This document shows, piece after piece, positions 50,774 to 60,215 of a stretch of 64,000 nt of DNA. Below the pieces are notes generated by a model. The model saw only the letters and a program-made list of their open reading frames with translations. It was not told the DNA's origin and ran no database searches. This DNA is from Vibrio sp. SCSIO 43135 (GTDB lineage: Bacteria; Pseudomonadota; Gammaproteobacteria; Enterobacterales; Vibrionaceae). A program made the translations under genes and the position numbers. The stretch lies in assembly GCF_023716665.1 (NCBI RefSeq), contig NZ_CP071859.1, positions 310,001 to 374,000 on the forward strand, in the 5' to 3' direction. Positions within the stretch are counted from its first letter, which is position 1. Every line of letters begins with the position of its first letter.

Positions 50774-52561
50774 TTATTCTTTTTTCCCAGTGCTTTTCGC
50801 TGCATGCGTTTCCTTGGGGGCTGACTTAGCCTTCGAAGGTAGCACGTAGTTTAGTTTGGAAAAGTCTGTATCAGGGAATAAGAACTCAGCCTCGGCTTTA
50901 ATTTGCTGAGCGCGGCTGTCATCCCCTAACCCTTGATAAGCGAGGATCAAATTGCTGTAGAACGCTGGGCGCGGCTTATGCTTAATTATTTCAAGTGACC
51001 AGTTGATATAAGGGATGATCAACTGAGGATCGCCTTTGTACAGCCCTATATTTAGGTACGTGCTGTAGACATCCCAGTCAAACCTATCTTTCCAAACCAC
51101 TGGGTTGGTGACTTGATTTAAAATATCAGGGTTTTTAGGACGAGACTTTTCAAACTTGGTGAGAATGTAATTGGTGTGCAAAGCACTCAACATGTAAAAC
51201 GCAGTCAATAGTGGCAGGATAAGTGTTGTCACTCTAAGTGCGCTTTTGCTAAATCGGCTGAACTTTACTTGCTTATAGTTAGCTACGCGCTGGTCTACCC
51301 AGAAAAGCAAAATAATGAAAATCAGCCAATGAATAGCCGAATGATAAAATGGGTACTCGAGTTGAGAGTGCAGTACTATTGGAACAAACAGCGAGAACAT
51401 CGCCAATCGTGTTCCCTTTTTAGCATAGTAGATTCGGGCAAGTACCAGACCAGCAGCCAGTAAAATGCCAAGTACAGGAATCAGCCCTCCTTCAACAGCC
51501 CAAAAAAGTAACTCATTATGTGGGTGATCCATCGCTGGAAGCGCAGGTTTGTAATCACTATTTAATTGATGCTGACGAGCGGTATAAAGCACATATTCTG
51601 ATTCGAAGTTACCGTAGCCATAACCAGTAAATGGTTTCTCTATCACCATATCCAGAGTTTGTGGAAAGGTATAACGACGAGGGCTGTCTAGATCCACTTT
51701 GCTGGATACTAGGCCTGCTCCATCTTGGGCTGAAACAGCTAAAAATCCCAAAAGGACTCCAGCCACCGCTGATAATGTCCATCCCCAGAAGCGCTTTTTG
51801 GTTGAAAACTTAAACAGATAGGGTAGCAGCAGCCCTGTTCCTACTATCGCCGCCAACCAGCCCGTTCTAGAACCAAGCGCAACCAACAGAGGGACGGTTA
51901 GCAACGGCATAATGTAGAGAACAGTAACATCACTAAATTGGTTATATTTGTTTGGTTGTCTGGCAAGTAAATATCCAGATACGACCAAACCTGTAGCTAG
52001 AAAACTTGCCATGACATTGGGTTGCTGAAAAATGCCGTAGGGGCGGTTTTTTATGGCGTCGTATCCAAACATATTGCCAGGCTGAAGGAAAAAATACTGG
52101 AAGTAGCCAATCAGTGCTTCGATAGCAACAGCAAGTACTATGAACCACAACAAGCGTTGTTTGTGTTTATTACTGAACTGAAATTGCTGCAATACAACAA
52201 AGAAAGTAAATCCAGCCCACAAACCGACTAATCGGCCAAGTGGTAGGTGTTGGCCGACATTGAGGTAAATCAACGGTAGCGTCATGAGCAAACAGCTAAT
52301 CAGTAAACCAATGGTGAGTTTGGAGTAGCGCAATGCTTGGTTGTTTGCGAATTGATAAAGGCCAACAGACAGAGAAACACTAAAGAACAACCAAACGGCA
52401 GCGTTGAATGAAAGTGCTAAGCCAGAGCCTCCGGGATTAGGCATAAAGAAGTGCATGGCAGCTAAAAAGATAACAGCCAAAGACGCCATAAATGGCTTGT
52501 TCATTGGAACTTCAGGGGCCTTGGGTTCTAGTTGAGTACCGCTTACATGTAATGTCGCCAT
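50774..52561 (-). CDS. pglL: PglL-family O-oligosaccharyltransferase
   Basis: A polytopic inner-membrane protein of 595 residues with about eleven helices and a soluble C-terminal part with TPR-like helices. The MPNPGGSGLALSFN segment near the N-terminus is the PglL_A signature, and the Wzy_C-type core contains DHPHNELLFWAVEGGLIPVLG. PglL enzymes transfer lipid-linked glycans to serine or threonine of periplasmic proteins such as pilins; O-antigen ligases look similar but lack PglL_A. The ATG at 52561 is chosen because the upstream one lies in the uvrA terminator loop. Confidence 0.87.
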   Translation of the reverse strand: MATLHVSGTQLEPKAPEVPMNKPFMASLAVIFLAAMHFFMPNPGGSGLALSFNAAVWLFFSVSLSVGLYQFANNQALRYSKLTIGLLISCLLMTLPLIYLNVGQHLPLGRLVGLWAGFTFFVVLQQFQFSNKHKQRLLWFIVLAVAIEALIGYFQYFFLQPGNMFGYDAIKNRPYGIFQQPNVMASFLATGLVVSGYLLARQPNKYNQFSDVTVLYIMPLLTVPLLVALGSRTGWLAAIVGTGLLLPYLFKFSTKKRFWGWTLSAVAGVLLGFLAVSAQDGAGLVSSKVDLDSPRRYTFPQTLDMVIEKPFTGYGYGNFESEYVLYTARQHQLNSDYKPALPAMDHPHNELLFWAVEGGLIPVLGILLAAGLVLARIYYAKKGTRLAMFSLFVPIVLHSQLEYPFYHSAIHWLIFIILLFWVDQRVANYKQVKFSRFSKSALRVTTLILPLLTAFYMLSALHTNYILTKFEKSRPKNPDILNQVTNPVVWKDRFDWDVYSTYLNIGLYKGDPQLIIPYINWSLEIIKHKPRPAFYSNLILAYQGLGDDSRAQQIKAEAEFLFPDTDFSKLNYVLPSKAKSAPKETHAAKSTGKKE

Positions 52562-52578
52562 CGCTCTCACTTCATTAT

Positions 52579-52608
52579 AAAAAGAAACCAGCAATGGATG
52601 CTGGTTTC
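52579..52608 (-). terminator. Terminator of uvrA
   Basis: GAAACCAGCA and its complement form 10-bp arms around five bases; the minus strand continues with five T. It lies 20 bases beyond the uvrA stop. Confidence 0.87.
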
Positions 52609-52627
52609 TTCATTTTAACGCTTTTTA

Positions 52628-55450
52628 CTATTTTAACATAGGCTTAAGGAAGCGTGCCGTGTGAGATCCCTCGACCTGAGCAACATCTTCTGGGGTACCT
52701 TGAGCAATGATTTCGCCACCACCTTGTCCGCCTTCTGGCCCCAAATCGACTATCCAATCTGCTGTTTTGATCACATCGAGGTTATGCTCAATGACGACCA
52801 CAGTGTTGCCATGGTCTCGTAGGCGATGCAGTACGGTCAGTAGTTGTTGAATATCGTGGAAGTGCAGGCCGGTAGTAGGCTCATCCAGGATATAAAGCGT
52901 TTTCCCTGTATCACGTTTTGACAACTCTCTTGCCAATTTGACTCGCTGGGCTTCACCACCAGAAAGTGTGGTAGCTGCTTGACCCAGTCGAATATACGAC
53001 AAACCAACATCAACTAAGGTCTTGAGTTTTCTAGCAATGACAGGAACTGGCGCAAAGAAATCGTGAGCATCTTCGACGGTCATCTCTAAGACTTCATCGA
53101 TCGTTTTACCTTTGTATCGAACTTCAAGTGTTTCGCGGTTATAGCGTTTACCTTTACAGATATCACAAGGTACATACACGTCAGGAAGGAAGTGCATTTC
53201 GACTTTAATTACACCATCACCCTGACACGCTTCACATCGTCCTCCACGAACGTTGAAGCTAAATCGACCTGGTTTATAGCCGCGTGAGCGAGATTCTTGA
53301 GTACCGGCAAACAGCTCTCGGATTGGTGTAAAGATGCCCGTGTAAGTTGCTGGGTTGGAGCGTGGAGTACGGCCAATTGGGCTTTGATCAATGTCGATCA
53401 CCTTATCGAAGTGTTCTAGCCCTTTTATTTTCTTGTATGGGGCAGGGACTGCTGTTGTTGCTCCGTTGAGTTGGGTATGAGCAATCTTAAAGAAGGTATC
53501 GTTGATCAGCGTCGATTTCCCTGAGCCCGAAACGCCGGTAATACAGCTGAACAAACCAACTGGCAGAGAAAGGGTGACATCTTTTAAGTTGTTTCCTGTT
53601 GCGCCTACCAGTTCAACGGTTTTTTTTGCATCCATTGGAGTGCGTTCAGCGGGCACTGAAATTTCTTTGGCACCGCTTAAATATTGCCCGGTTAAAGAGT
53701 TCGGATTAGCGATGATTTCATCCATGGTACCTTCTGCTACAACATTACCGCCGTGCACACCTGCTCCTGGGCCAATATCAATCACATGATCAGCGCATCG
53801 AATAGCGTCTTCATCATGCTCGACAACCAATACGGTGTTTCCCAAATCGCGAAGATGGGTAAGGGTTTTTAGTAGGCGCTCGTTATCACGTTGATGAAGT
53901 CCTATTGAAGGCTCATCAAGGACATACATAACGCCGACTAAGCCTGCACCAATTTGGCTAGCAAGACGAATCCTTTGCGCTTCACCGCCTGATAATGTTT
54001 CTGCACTACGCGATAAATTTAGGTAGTTCAAACCAACATTGACTAAGAAATTTAGCCTGTCGTTGATTTCCTTCATTACCTTCTCGGCAATTTGACCGCG
54101 CTGACCATCCAACTTTAGAGACTGGAAAAAAGCTAGAGCATCAGCAATGCTGAGTTCAACGATCTCCGGCAGTGTGGTGTCACCGATAAAGACATTTCGT
54201 GCTTCAAGGCGCAGGCGAGTGCCTGAACAGCTGGAACAAGATTTTGTTGAGATGTATTTAACTAAATCTTCTCGTACCGCGTTGGATTCAGTATCTCGGT
54301 AGCGCCTTTCTAGAGTATTCAAAATCCCTTCAAATGGATGGCGCTTTACGCGAATATCACCTCGGTCATTGATGTATTGGAATTCTACTTCGGTTCGCCC
54401 TGAGCCTTTTAAGATGATATCTCGTGTCTTTTTAGGCAGCTTATTGAATGGCGTATTGAGATCAAAGTCGTAGTGCTTAGCCAATGAGGTCAGCATTTGG
54501 AAATAGTAATAGCTTTTCTGGTCCCAGCCTCGAATAGCTCCTTCGGCTAAGCTGAGCTTTTCGTCTTGAATAACCCGGTCAGGGTCGAAGTATTGTTGCA
54601 CGCCCAACCCATCACATGTACCACATGCTCCCGCAGGATTATTAAATGAGAATAAGCGTGGCTCTAACTCTTGCATACTGTAGCCACAGTGTGGACAGGC
54701 GAAATTGGCAGAGAAAACAATTTCTTCGCCATCACCATCCATTGGTGACACCACTGCAATACCACCAGACAGTTCCAATGTTGTCTCAAACGATTCGGCT
54801 AGACGCTGCTGTAGATCACTACGCACTTTAAATCGATCAACCACGACTTCTATGGTGTGTTTTTTGTGTAGCTCTAAGGTCGGCGGATCGGAAAGATCAC
54901 AGGTTTCTCCATCGATACGAGCTCGGATAAAGCCTTGCGCTGCAAGGTTCTCTAGAGTTTTAACGTGTTCACCTTTACGCTCTTTGACGATAGGCGCCAG
55001 TAGCATCAGTTTCGAACCTTCTGGTAGCTCCAAAACTTTATCGACCATTTGGCTGATAGTTTGCGCTGCCAGTGGTGTTTTGTGTTCTGGACAGCGAGGC
55101 TCACCGACTCTTGCGTAAAGTAAACGCAGGTAGTCATAGACTTCAGTGATAGTACCAACAGTAGAGCGTGGGTTGTGCGATGTTGATTTTTGCTCGATAG
55201 AGATTGCTGGGGAAAGTCCTTCAATATGATCGACATCAGGCTTTTCCATTAGCGATAAGAATTGACGAGCATAAGCTGACAGTGACTCGACGTAACGACG
55301 TTGCCCTTCTGCATATAAAGTGTCGAAAGCCAGAGAAGATTTACCAGAGCCGGATAATCCAGTGACGACAATGAGTTTGTCGCGAGGAATAGTTAGGTTA
55401 ATGTCTTTAAGATTGTGAGTGCGGGCACCGCGTACTTCTATTTTATCCAT
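52628..55450 (-). CDS. uvrA: Excinuclease ABC subunit A
   Basis: UvrA is the damage-recognition ATPase of nucleotide excision repair. The ATG at 55448-55450 gives 940 residues, exactly the E. coli length. Two ABC modules are present: Walker [10 protein letters not shown] (residues 31-39) and GVSGSGKST in the second half, with two LSGGEAQR signatures. Zinc fingers are built from CPHCGYSMQ / CGTCDGLG and [35 protein letters not shown] Cys pairs. A LexA box lies 66 bases upstream. Confidence 0.98.
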   Translation of the reverse strand: MDKIEVRGARTHNLKDINLTIPRDKLIVVTGLSGSGKSSLAFDTLYAEGQRRYVESLSAYARQFLSLMEKPDVDHIEGLSPAISIEQKSTSHNPRSTVGTITEVYDYLRLLYARVGEPRCPEHKTPLAAQTISQMVDKVLELPEGSKLMLLAPIVKERKGEHVKTLENLAAQGFIRARIDGETCDLSDPPTLELHKKHTIEVVVDRFKVRSDLQQRLAESFETTLELSGGIAVVSPMDGDGEEIVFSANFACPHCGYSMQELEPRLFSFNNPAGACGTCDGLGVQQYFDPDRVIQDEKLSLAEGAIRGWDQKSYYYFQMLTSLAKHYDFDLNTPFNKLPKKTRDIILKGSGRTEVEFQYINDRGDIRVKRHPFEGILNTLERRYRDTESNAVREDLVKYISTKSCSSCSGTRLRLEARNVFIGDTTLPEIVELSIADALAFFQSLKLDGQRGQIAEKVMKEINDRLNFLVNVGLNYLNLSRSAETLSGGEAQRIRLASQIGAGLVGVMYVLDEPSIGLHQRDNERLLKTLTHLRDLGNTVLVVEHDEDAIRCADHVIDIGPGAGVHGGNVVAEGTMDEIIANPNSLTGQYLSGAKEISVPAERTPMDAKKTVELVGATGNNLKDVTLSLPVGLFSCITGVSGSGKSTLINDTFFKIAHTQLNGATTAVPAPYKKIKGLEHFDKVIDIDQSPIGRTPRSNPATYTGIFTPIRELFAGTQESRSRGYKPGRFSFNVRGGRCEACQGDGVIKVEMHFLPDVYVPCDICKGKRYNRETLEVRYKGKTIDEVLEMTVEDAHDFFAPVPVIARKLKTLVDVGLSYIRLGQAATTLSGGEAQRVKLARELSKRDTGKTLYILDEPTTGLHFHDIQQLLTVLHRLRDHGNTVVVIEHNLDVIKTADWIVDLGPEGGQGGGEIIAQGTPEDVAQVEGSHTARFLKPMLK

Positions 55451-55516
55451 CTTCTCTGCTCTATGTAATCGCAAGTGTGCCAAGTATTACATAGTGTGAG
55501 AATTGTGCAAAGAAAA

Positions 55517-55536
55517 TACTGGATAAAAAAACAGTA
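55517..55536. promoter_or_regulatory. LexA (SOS) box of uvrA
   Basis: TACTG and CAGTA flank ten AT-rich bases (GATAAAAAAA), a perfect match to the outer positions of the gammaproteobacterial SOS box TACTG-N10-CAGTA. It lies 66 bases before the uvrA ATG, right after the galU terminator. Confidence 0.88.
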
Positions 55537-55541
55537 AAATA

Positions 55542-55563
55542 AAAGCTGCTCGAGAGCAGCTTT
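55542..55563 (-). terminator. Terminator of galU
   Basis: AAAGCTGCTC and its complement form 10-bp arms around two bases, followed on the minus strand by a T-rich run. It abuts the uvrA LexA box, so galU and uvrA are separate units. Confidence 0.83.
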
Positions 55564-55593
55564 CGTATGAAGATATTAGGCGAGAGTCTAATA

Positions 55594-56466
55594 TTAGCTT
55601 TCTTTCTGAGTTGCGTGTTTACCTAGCTCAGATTTTTTCTCGTCTTTTAAATACAGATTTTCAAAGCAGTAGTTTGTGGCTTCGATGTAGCCTTCTACGC
55701 TACCGCAGTCAAAGCGTTGGCCTTTGAATTTGTATGCCAAAACACAGCCTGACTTCGCTTGCTTTAATAGAGCATCGGTAATCTGGATCTCACCACCTTT
55801 ACCTGGCTCAGTTTGCTCAATCAGGTCGAAAATATCAGGAGTGAGGATGTATCGGCCAATGATAGCGAGGTTGCTTGGTGCAGTGCCTTGCTCTGGTTTT
55901 TCTACCATATCGTCTACACGGTAAAGATCATCTTTGATCATTTCACCAGAGATAACACCGTACTTGTGGGTTTCGTCTTCTGGCACTTCTTGAACGGCAA
56001 CGATAGAGCAGCGGAACTGCTTATACAGTGCGACCATTTGGGCTAAGACACCTTGTTGCTCATTCACGCACAAGTCATCGGCGAGTACTACTGCGAAAGG
56101 TTCATCACCAACCAGTTCTTTACCTGTCAAAATTGCATGGCCTAAGCCTTTCATTTCACGTTGACGAATATAGGTAAAGTTAGCGCTGTCGATAATTTCA
56201 CGAATATCTACCAGTAACTCTTCTTTATTTGTACCGTTGATTTGGTGTTCAAGTTCGTAGTTTTTATCAAAGTGATCCATGATTGAGTGCTTACCACGCC
56301 CAGTCACAATACACATGCCATCCATACCGGCTTGAATTGCTTCTTCTACACCATATTCAATCAATGGTTTGTTAACAACTGGCATCATCTCTTTGGGCAT
56401 TGATTTGGTAGCAGGTAGAAAGCGAGTACCGTAACCTGCAGCGGGAAAAAGACACTTCTTAATCAT
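55594..56466 (-). CDS. galU: UTP-glucose-1-phosphate uridylyltransferase
   Basis: GalU makes UDP-glucose for LPS core, exopolysaccharide and galactose metabolism. The 290-residue protein has the nucleotidyltransferase motif AAGYGTRFLPATKSMPKEMMP near the N-terminus, the ADDLCV metal site and the VEKPEQG segment. The start at 56466 is the usual MIKKCLFPAAGYG; an open frame extends 15 codons upstream without homology. Confidence 0.97.
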   Translation of the reverse strand: MIKKCLFPAAGYGTRFLPATKSMPKEMMPVVNKPLIEYGVEEAIQAGMDGMCIVTGRGKHSIMDHFDKNYELEHQINGTNKEELLVDIREIIDSANFTYIRQREMKGLGHAILTGKELVGDEPFAVVLADDLCVNEQQGVLAQMVALYKQFRCSIVAVQEVPEDETHKYGVISGEMIKDDLYRVDDMVEKPEQGTAPSNLAIIGRYILTPDIFDLIEQTEPGKGGEIQITDALLKQAKSGCVLAYKFKGQRFDCGSVEGYIEATNYCFENLYLKDEKKSELGKHATQKES

Positions 56467-56580
56467 GTTAAAACCTATGTAATTCCATATAAAAAAATCC
56501 GTCGCCACCATAGCATTCTTTTGATGAATAAATGGTGTACGAACGGTGGAGTTATAGAGTATTTGGCATTTGTAGCAAAT

Positions 56581-57228
56581 TTAAGACGCCAAATTTTGAT
56601 TTGCCCATGCTATCGCTTGTACTCGGTTTTTAACAGAGAGTTTTTTGAAAATCTGATACAAATGGGATTTTACGGTAAATTCACTGATAAAAAGCCCTTC
56701 GGCGATTTGATTGTTCGATGCATTAGTCTGCAAGCAGCGAAGAATTTGCAGCTCCCTAGAGGTTAAATCAACAGTGACCGGAGCTGTATTGCTGTCGACG
56801 ACGTGGCGATAGTAATGAAGCAGTTGGCTGGTGACTTTTCTTGGCAGCCAATTTTGACCATTGATGATCTCCCCACACCCACGTGCAATATCTACAATTT
56901 TATCGTAGCTGTAAAACAGGCCTTTCAAATTACCAAAAGTAATGAGTTCGTCCGTTGTTAGGCGTTTGTTCACATTGAAGATAATGGTCTCATAATTTTT
57001 GTCCTGTAAAGGTAAGTTACGTACTTGCTGGCGCAGTTCTTTATGGGTTTGATAATCGATGAGTAATATCTTGTGTTTGTGGCGTGGGTTCGCCTCCATG
57101 AGTTCATGGGGTTCAATTTTGGGAAGAGCAATCGCGAGCGCTTCCTCTATACGATTTAGTTCAGGGTAATCTAACCTCTTGTCTCTACATAAGAAATAGA
57201 TTGTTCTGGTGTAGTCTGCTTTCCTCAT
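56581..57228 (-). CDS. qstR: LuxR-type regulator QstR
   Basis: A 215-residue protein with a C-terminal LuxR helix-turn-helix (about residues 150-212: LTSRELQILRCLQTNASNNQ, then ISEFTVKSHLYQIFKKL) and an N-terminal domain that looks like a degenerate receiver. Length and position (between galU and ssb) fit QstR (VC0396 in V. cholerae). There QstR joins quorum sensing (HapR) and chitin sensing (TfoX) to switch on DNA-uptake and type VI secretion genes. The VpsT group is related, so homology should be confirmed. A good AAGGACGG ribosome site precedes the ATG. Confidence 0.83.
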   Translation of the reverse strand: MRKADYTRTIYFLCRDKRLDYPELNRIEEALAIALPKIEPHELMEANPRHKHKILLIDYQTHKELRQQVRNLPLQDKNYETIIFNVNKRLTTDELITFGNLKGLFYSYDKIVDIARGCGEIINGQNWLPRKVTSQLLHYYRHVVDSNTAPVTVDLTSRELQILRCLQTNASNNQIAEGLFISEFTVKSHLYQIFKKLSVKNRVQAIAWANQNLAS

Positions 57229-57514
57229 AATGCCGTCCTTGCATCGTTATTCTATTAGTTGAGCAACAAAATGAAGCAATTCATTGCAAAGTGCTATTTA
57301 ATACCAATGATTTGCGCCTAGTTTCATACTTGTAGGTAATCAAGTGATCTATCAGTGCGATAGAGTATTGTGGGCGCTCTAAAAAATTGTTGTGTAAGAC
57401 GAGTGGACCTAGTGGAGTAAAATACAAAGCGGGAATCCGATTTGTGATGAGTACAAAGCGTGTTATTCTATTGCGCTGTTTAAGCAAGACTCAAAGATTA
57501 AGACGGAGCAAAAC

Positions 57515-58063
57515 ATGGCAAGCCGTGGAGTAAACAAAGTTATTTTAGTGGGTAACCTAGGTAACGACCCTGAAATTCGTTACATGCCAAGTGGCGGTGC
57601 TGTGGCAAATATCACCATTGCGACGTCGGAGTCATGGCGTGATAAAGCGACTGGCGAACAGCGTGAGAAAACGGAATGGCACCGTGTGGCATTATTCGGC
57701 AAACTTGCAGAAGTTGCTGGCGAATATCTGCGTAAAGGTTCTCAAGTTTATGTTGAAGGTCAGTTACAAACTCGTAAGTGGCAAGACCAAAGCGGTCAGG
57801 ACCGTTACACAACAGAAGTCGTTGTTCAAGGTTTTAACGGCGTGATGCAGATGCTAGGTGGTCGTGGTCAAGGTGGAGGTCAACCACAAGGCATGGGCGG
57901 TCAACCTCAGCAACAAGGTGGTTGGGGACAGCCTCAGCAACCAGCGATGCAACATCAGCCAGCTCAACAGCATCAACAACCGGCTCAAAAGCAAGCTCCG
58001 CAACAAGCGCAGCCACAATACAATGAGCCACCAATGGATTTTGATGACGACATCCCGTTCTAA
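57515..58063 (+). CDS. ssb: Single-stranded DNA-binding protein
   Basis: SSB coats single-stranded DNA in replication, repair and recombination. The 182-residue protein has the OB-fold domain (residues 1-112, starting [19 protein letters not shown]) and a Gln-, Gly- and Pro-rich linker. It ends with the acidic tip MDFDDDIPF, which recruits partner proteins. A GACGGAG site precedes the ATG. The 286-base space to qstR holds both divergent promoters; no LexA box was found there, unlike the uvrA side. Confidence 0.98.
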   Translation: MASRGVNKVILVGNLGNDPEIRYMPSGGAVANITIATSESWRDKATGEQREKTEWHRVALFGKLAEVAGEYLRKGSQVYVEGQLQTRKWQDQSGQDRYTTEVVVQGFNGVMQMLGGRGQGGGQPQGMGGQPQQQGGWGQPQQPAMQHQPAQQHQQPAQKQAPQQAQPQYNEPPMDFDDDIPF

Positions 58064-58077
58064 ACTAATAAATGTCA

Positions 58078-58106
58078 AAAAAAGCCGCGGATTCCGCGGC
58101 TTTTTT
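58078..58106 (+). terminator. Terminator of ssb
   Basis: AAAAAAGCCGCGG and its complement form 13-bp arms around ATT, with a GC-rich core and a run of six T. Confidence 0.9.
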
Positions 58107-58195
58107 ATATAGTTTGTATATTGTGGTGATTTTATTGTTGCCACGGATTATCACGGTAAATTCTTGAAACATGTTGGAAAAGGAATTCTGATTCG

Positions 58196-60202
58196 ATGAG
58201 GTATACCCCTACCTTAAAGCTAAGCACCCGTTTAGTTGCCTTTGTCACGATAATTGTGGTCAGCGCGACATTTATCTTATTTGTCGGCGGCACGCTTACC
58301 TTTAAGAGAATTGGTCAAGAATATCTTCATCATTACCTAGACGGTATAGTCGAAGTGGTTGATAAAGAAATGGAAGATCCAGATGCAGCCTATTCAATGC
58401 AGCGTTGGATGCCCAAGATGCTGCAAGCTTCCAACATTGTGGAAATGCGACTGTATTCTAATGCCGGCATGATCTATCGCTTTAAAGATACCTCTTCACG
58501 TGTAGACGCCACTCGGCTGTATGAAAAAGAATATTCTCTTGAGCGCAATAGTGGCTATCGAATCGTATTTAAAGCCGTTCCTCCCTATCTAGGATATAGC
58601 TACTCATTTGAAGCGCTATGGTCAATCACGCTCGCCTTTGCTTTGATCACCTTTTGCTTGGTGAGAGGGGTCAAGTGGCTGAAAGAGCAGCTGTTAGGCT
58701 CTGAATTGTTAGAGGAGCGAGGGCGAATGATCTTAGCTGGGCGGGTAGAGCAATATGCGAAAGGTGACTTAAAAGAGTGGCCTTATACCGCCAGTGAAGC
58801 GCTGGATGTTTTAATTGAAGAACTCCAAGATGCAAGGCAAGAGCGTAGTCGTTTTGATACCTTCATTCGCACTCAAACTTTCCTCGATAAATTAACTGGT
58901 ACTGCTAACCGAGTGCTGTTTGACAGCAAGCTTGAATCGGTGCTGCACGAAAGCGGATCACATGGTGGTGTCTTGCTTATTCGGATTGATGATTGGGATG
59001 ACATCAAAGATTCGAGCAGTTTGAAAGTCGCTAATGACTTCGTGGTCGAAGTCGGTGAAGCTTTATCCAACGTCATTCAACGTTATCCTGATGTGTTGCT
59101 CTCTCGCTATTACGAATCAGACTTTGCTGTATTTCTCCCGCATCAAAATAATAAAGAAGTGTCGCATATTGCATCCAGCTGTATGAAGCAGTTGGAGAAG
59201 CTAGATCCACCCGCTCCACTAGAGCGGGATAATTGGTGTCATATGGGAGTGACCATGTTCAGGGAAGGTGAACGCCAAGGCAAGATTATGGATGAAGCTG
59301 AGACCGCGGTAAAAAGTGCGCAGTTACAAAGGATCAATACTTGGACTAAATTTAATAAGGTAGATGTTGTTCAGGAAGATCGAGGAAGTGTTCGCTGGAG
59401 AACTTTATTTGATCAGGTGTTGACGGTCGAGAAGATCAGAATATTCGTTCAGTCATGCTACTTACTTGAAGATGGGAATCTAGATAAGCTTCACCTCGAA
59501 ACATTCGTACGAATAGATGATCCTGAAAAGGGATTGCTAAAAGCGTCAAGATTTAATGCCGCGATAGAATCTGTCGGATATCAAAATATCGTTGATCGTT
59601 CTGTATTTTTGAAAATGGTGCAATATGTGAAGTTGTCCCAAGAAAAAATATGTTATTCTATAAACCTTCATGTTGAACCTTTTGATAGTAAAGAATATTT
59701 CAAATGGTTTAGAAATGAATTGTTACAACTGACCTCACAGCAGCGGGCCCGATTAACTATAGAATTCGCTGAGGGACGCCTAGTTAAACACTTAGATTAC
59801 ATGCGGCCAGTCGTCAAAATGTTGACTGGCTTAGGGTGTACGGTCATCGTTGGCCAAGCGGGAAGAACAATAGTTAGTACTCACTATCTAAAAGATTTGA
59901 AAGTGGGCTATTTGAAGTTACATCGCAGCCTGATAAAGCGTATCGATCAACGCGATGAAAATCAGTTATTTGTACGAAGTATCTTAGGAGCTTGCAGTGG
60001 CAGCAAGACCAAAGTTATTGCTGTTGGAGTTGAAACGAAAGCAGAGAAACAAACTCTCATTGATCTTGGTATACATGGTGTCCAAGGGCGTTTGTTTGAA
60101 GCTGAATATGACCTGTTTGAGCAACCGGTAGTCGAGGCTAAGCCAACAGCTACTGTAAGTCAGATTAAGCCAGGGCGACGAAATCGCTGGCGGAAGAAGT
60201 AA
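58196..60202 (+). CDS. csrD: RNase E specificity factor CsrD (MshH)
   Basis: CsrD targets the small RNAs CsrB and CsrC for RNase E cleavage and so regulates CsrA. The 668-residue protein has two N-terminal membrane helices around a periplasmic segment, a HAMP-like part, and degenerate GGDEF and EAL domains. The GGDEF site reads YESDF (about residue 308), and the EAL position reads LET rather than EAL (near residue 432). Neither cyclase nor phosphodiesterase activity is expected. In vibrios the gene is called mshH and leads the MSHA pilus cluster. Confidence 0.93.
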   Translation: MRYTPTLKLSTRLVAFVTIIVVSATFILFVGGTLTFKRIGQEYLHHYLDGIVEVVDKEMEDPDAAYSMQRWMPKMLQASNIVEMRLYSNAGMIYRFKDTSSRVDATRLYEKEYSLERNSGYRIVFKAVPPYLGYSYSFEALWSITLAFALITFCLVRGVKWLKEQLLGSELLEERGRMILAGRVEQYAKGDLKEWPYTASEALDVLIEELQDARQERSRFDTFIRTQTFLDKLTGTANRVLFDSKLESVLHESGSHGGVLLIRIDDWDDIKDSSSLKVANDFVVEVGEALSNVIQRYPDVLLSRYYESDFAVFLPHQNNKEVSHIASSCMKQLEKLDPPAPLERDNWCHMGVTMFREGERQGKIMDEAETAVKSAQLQRINTWTKFNKVDVVQEDRGSVRWRTLFDQVLTVEKIRIFVQSCYLLEDGNLDKLHLETFVRIDDPEKGLLKASRFNAAIESVGYQNIVDRSVFLKMVQYVKLSQEKICYSINLHVEPFDSKEYFKWFRNELLQLTSQQRARLTIEFAEGRLVKHLDYMRPVVKMLTGLGCTVIVGQAGRTIVSTHYLKDLKVGYLKLHRSLIKRIDQRDENQLFVRSILGACSGSKTKVIAVGVETKAEKQTLIDLGIHGVQGRLFEAEYDLFEQPVVEAKPTATVSQIKPGRRNRWRKK

Positions 60203-60215
60203 AGTAAATGGCCAA

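Noticed and set aside
57229..57514. LexA box upstream of ssb
   Set aside because: No CTG-N10-CAG pattern in the interval.
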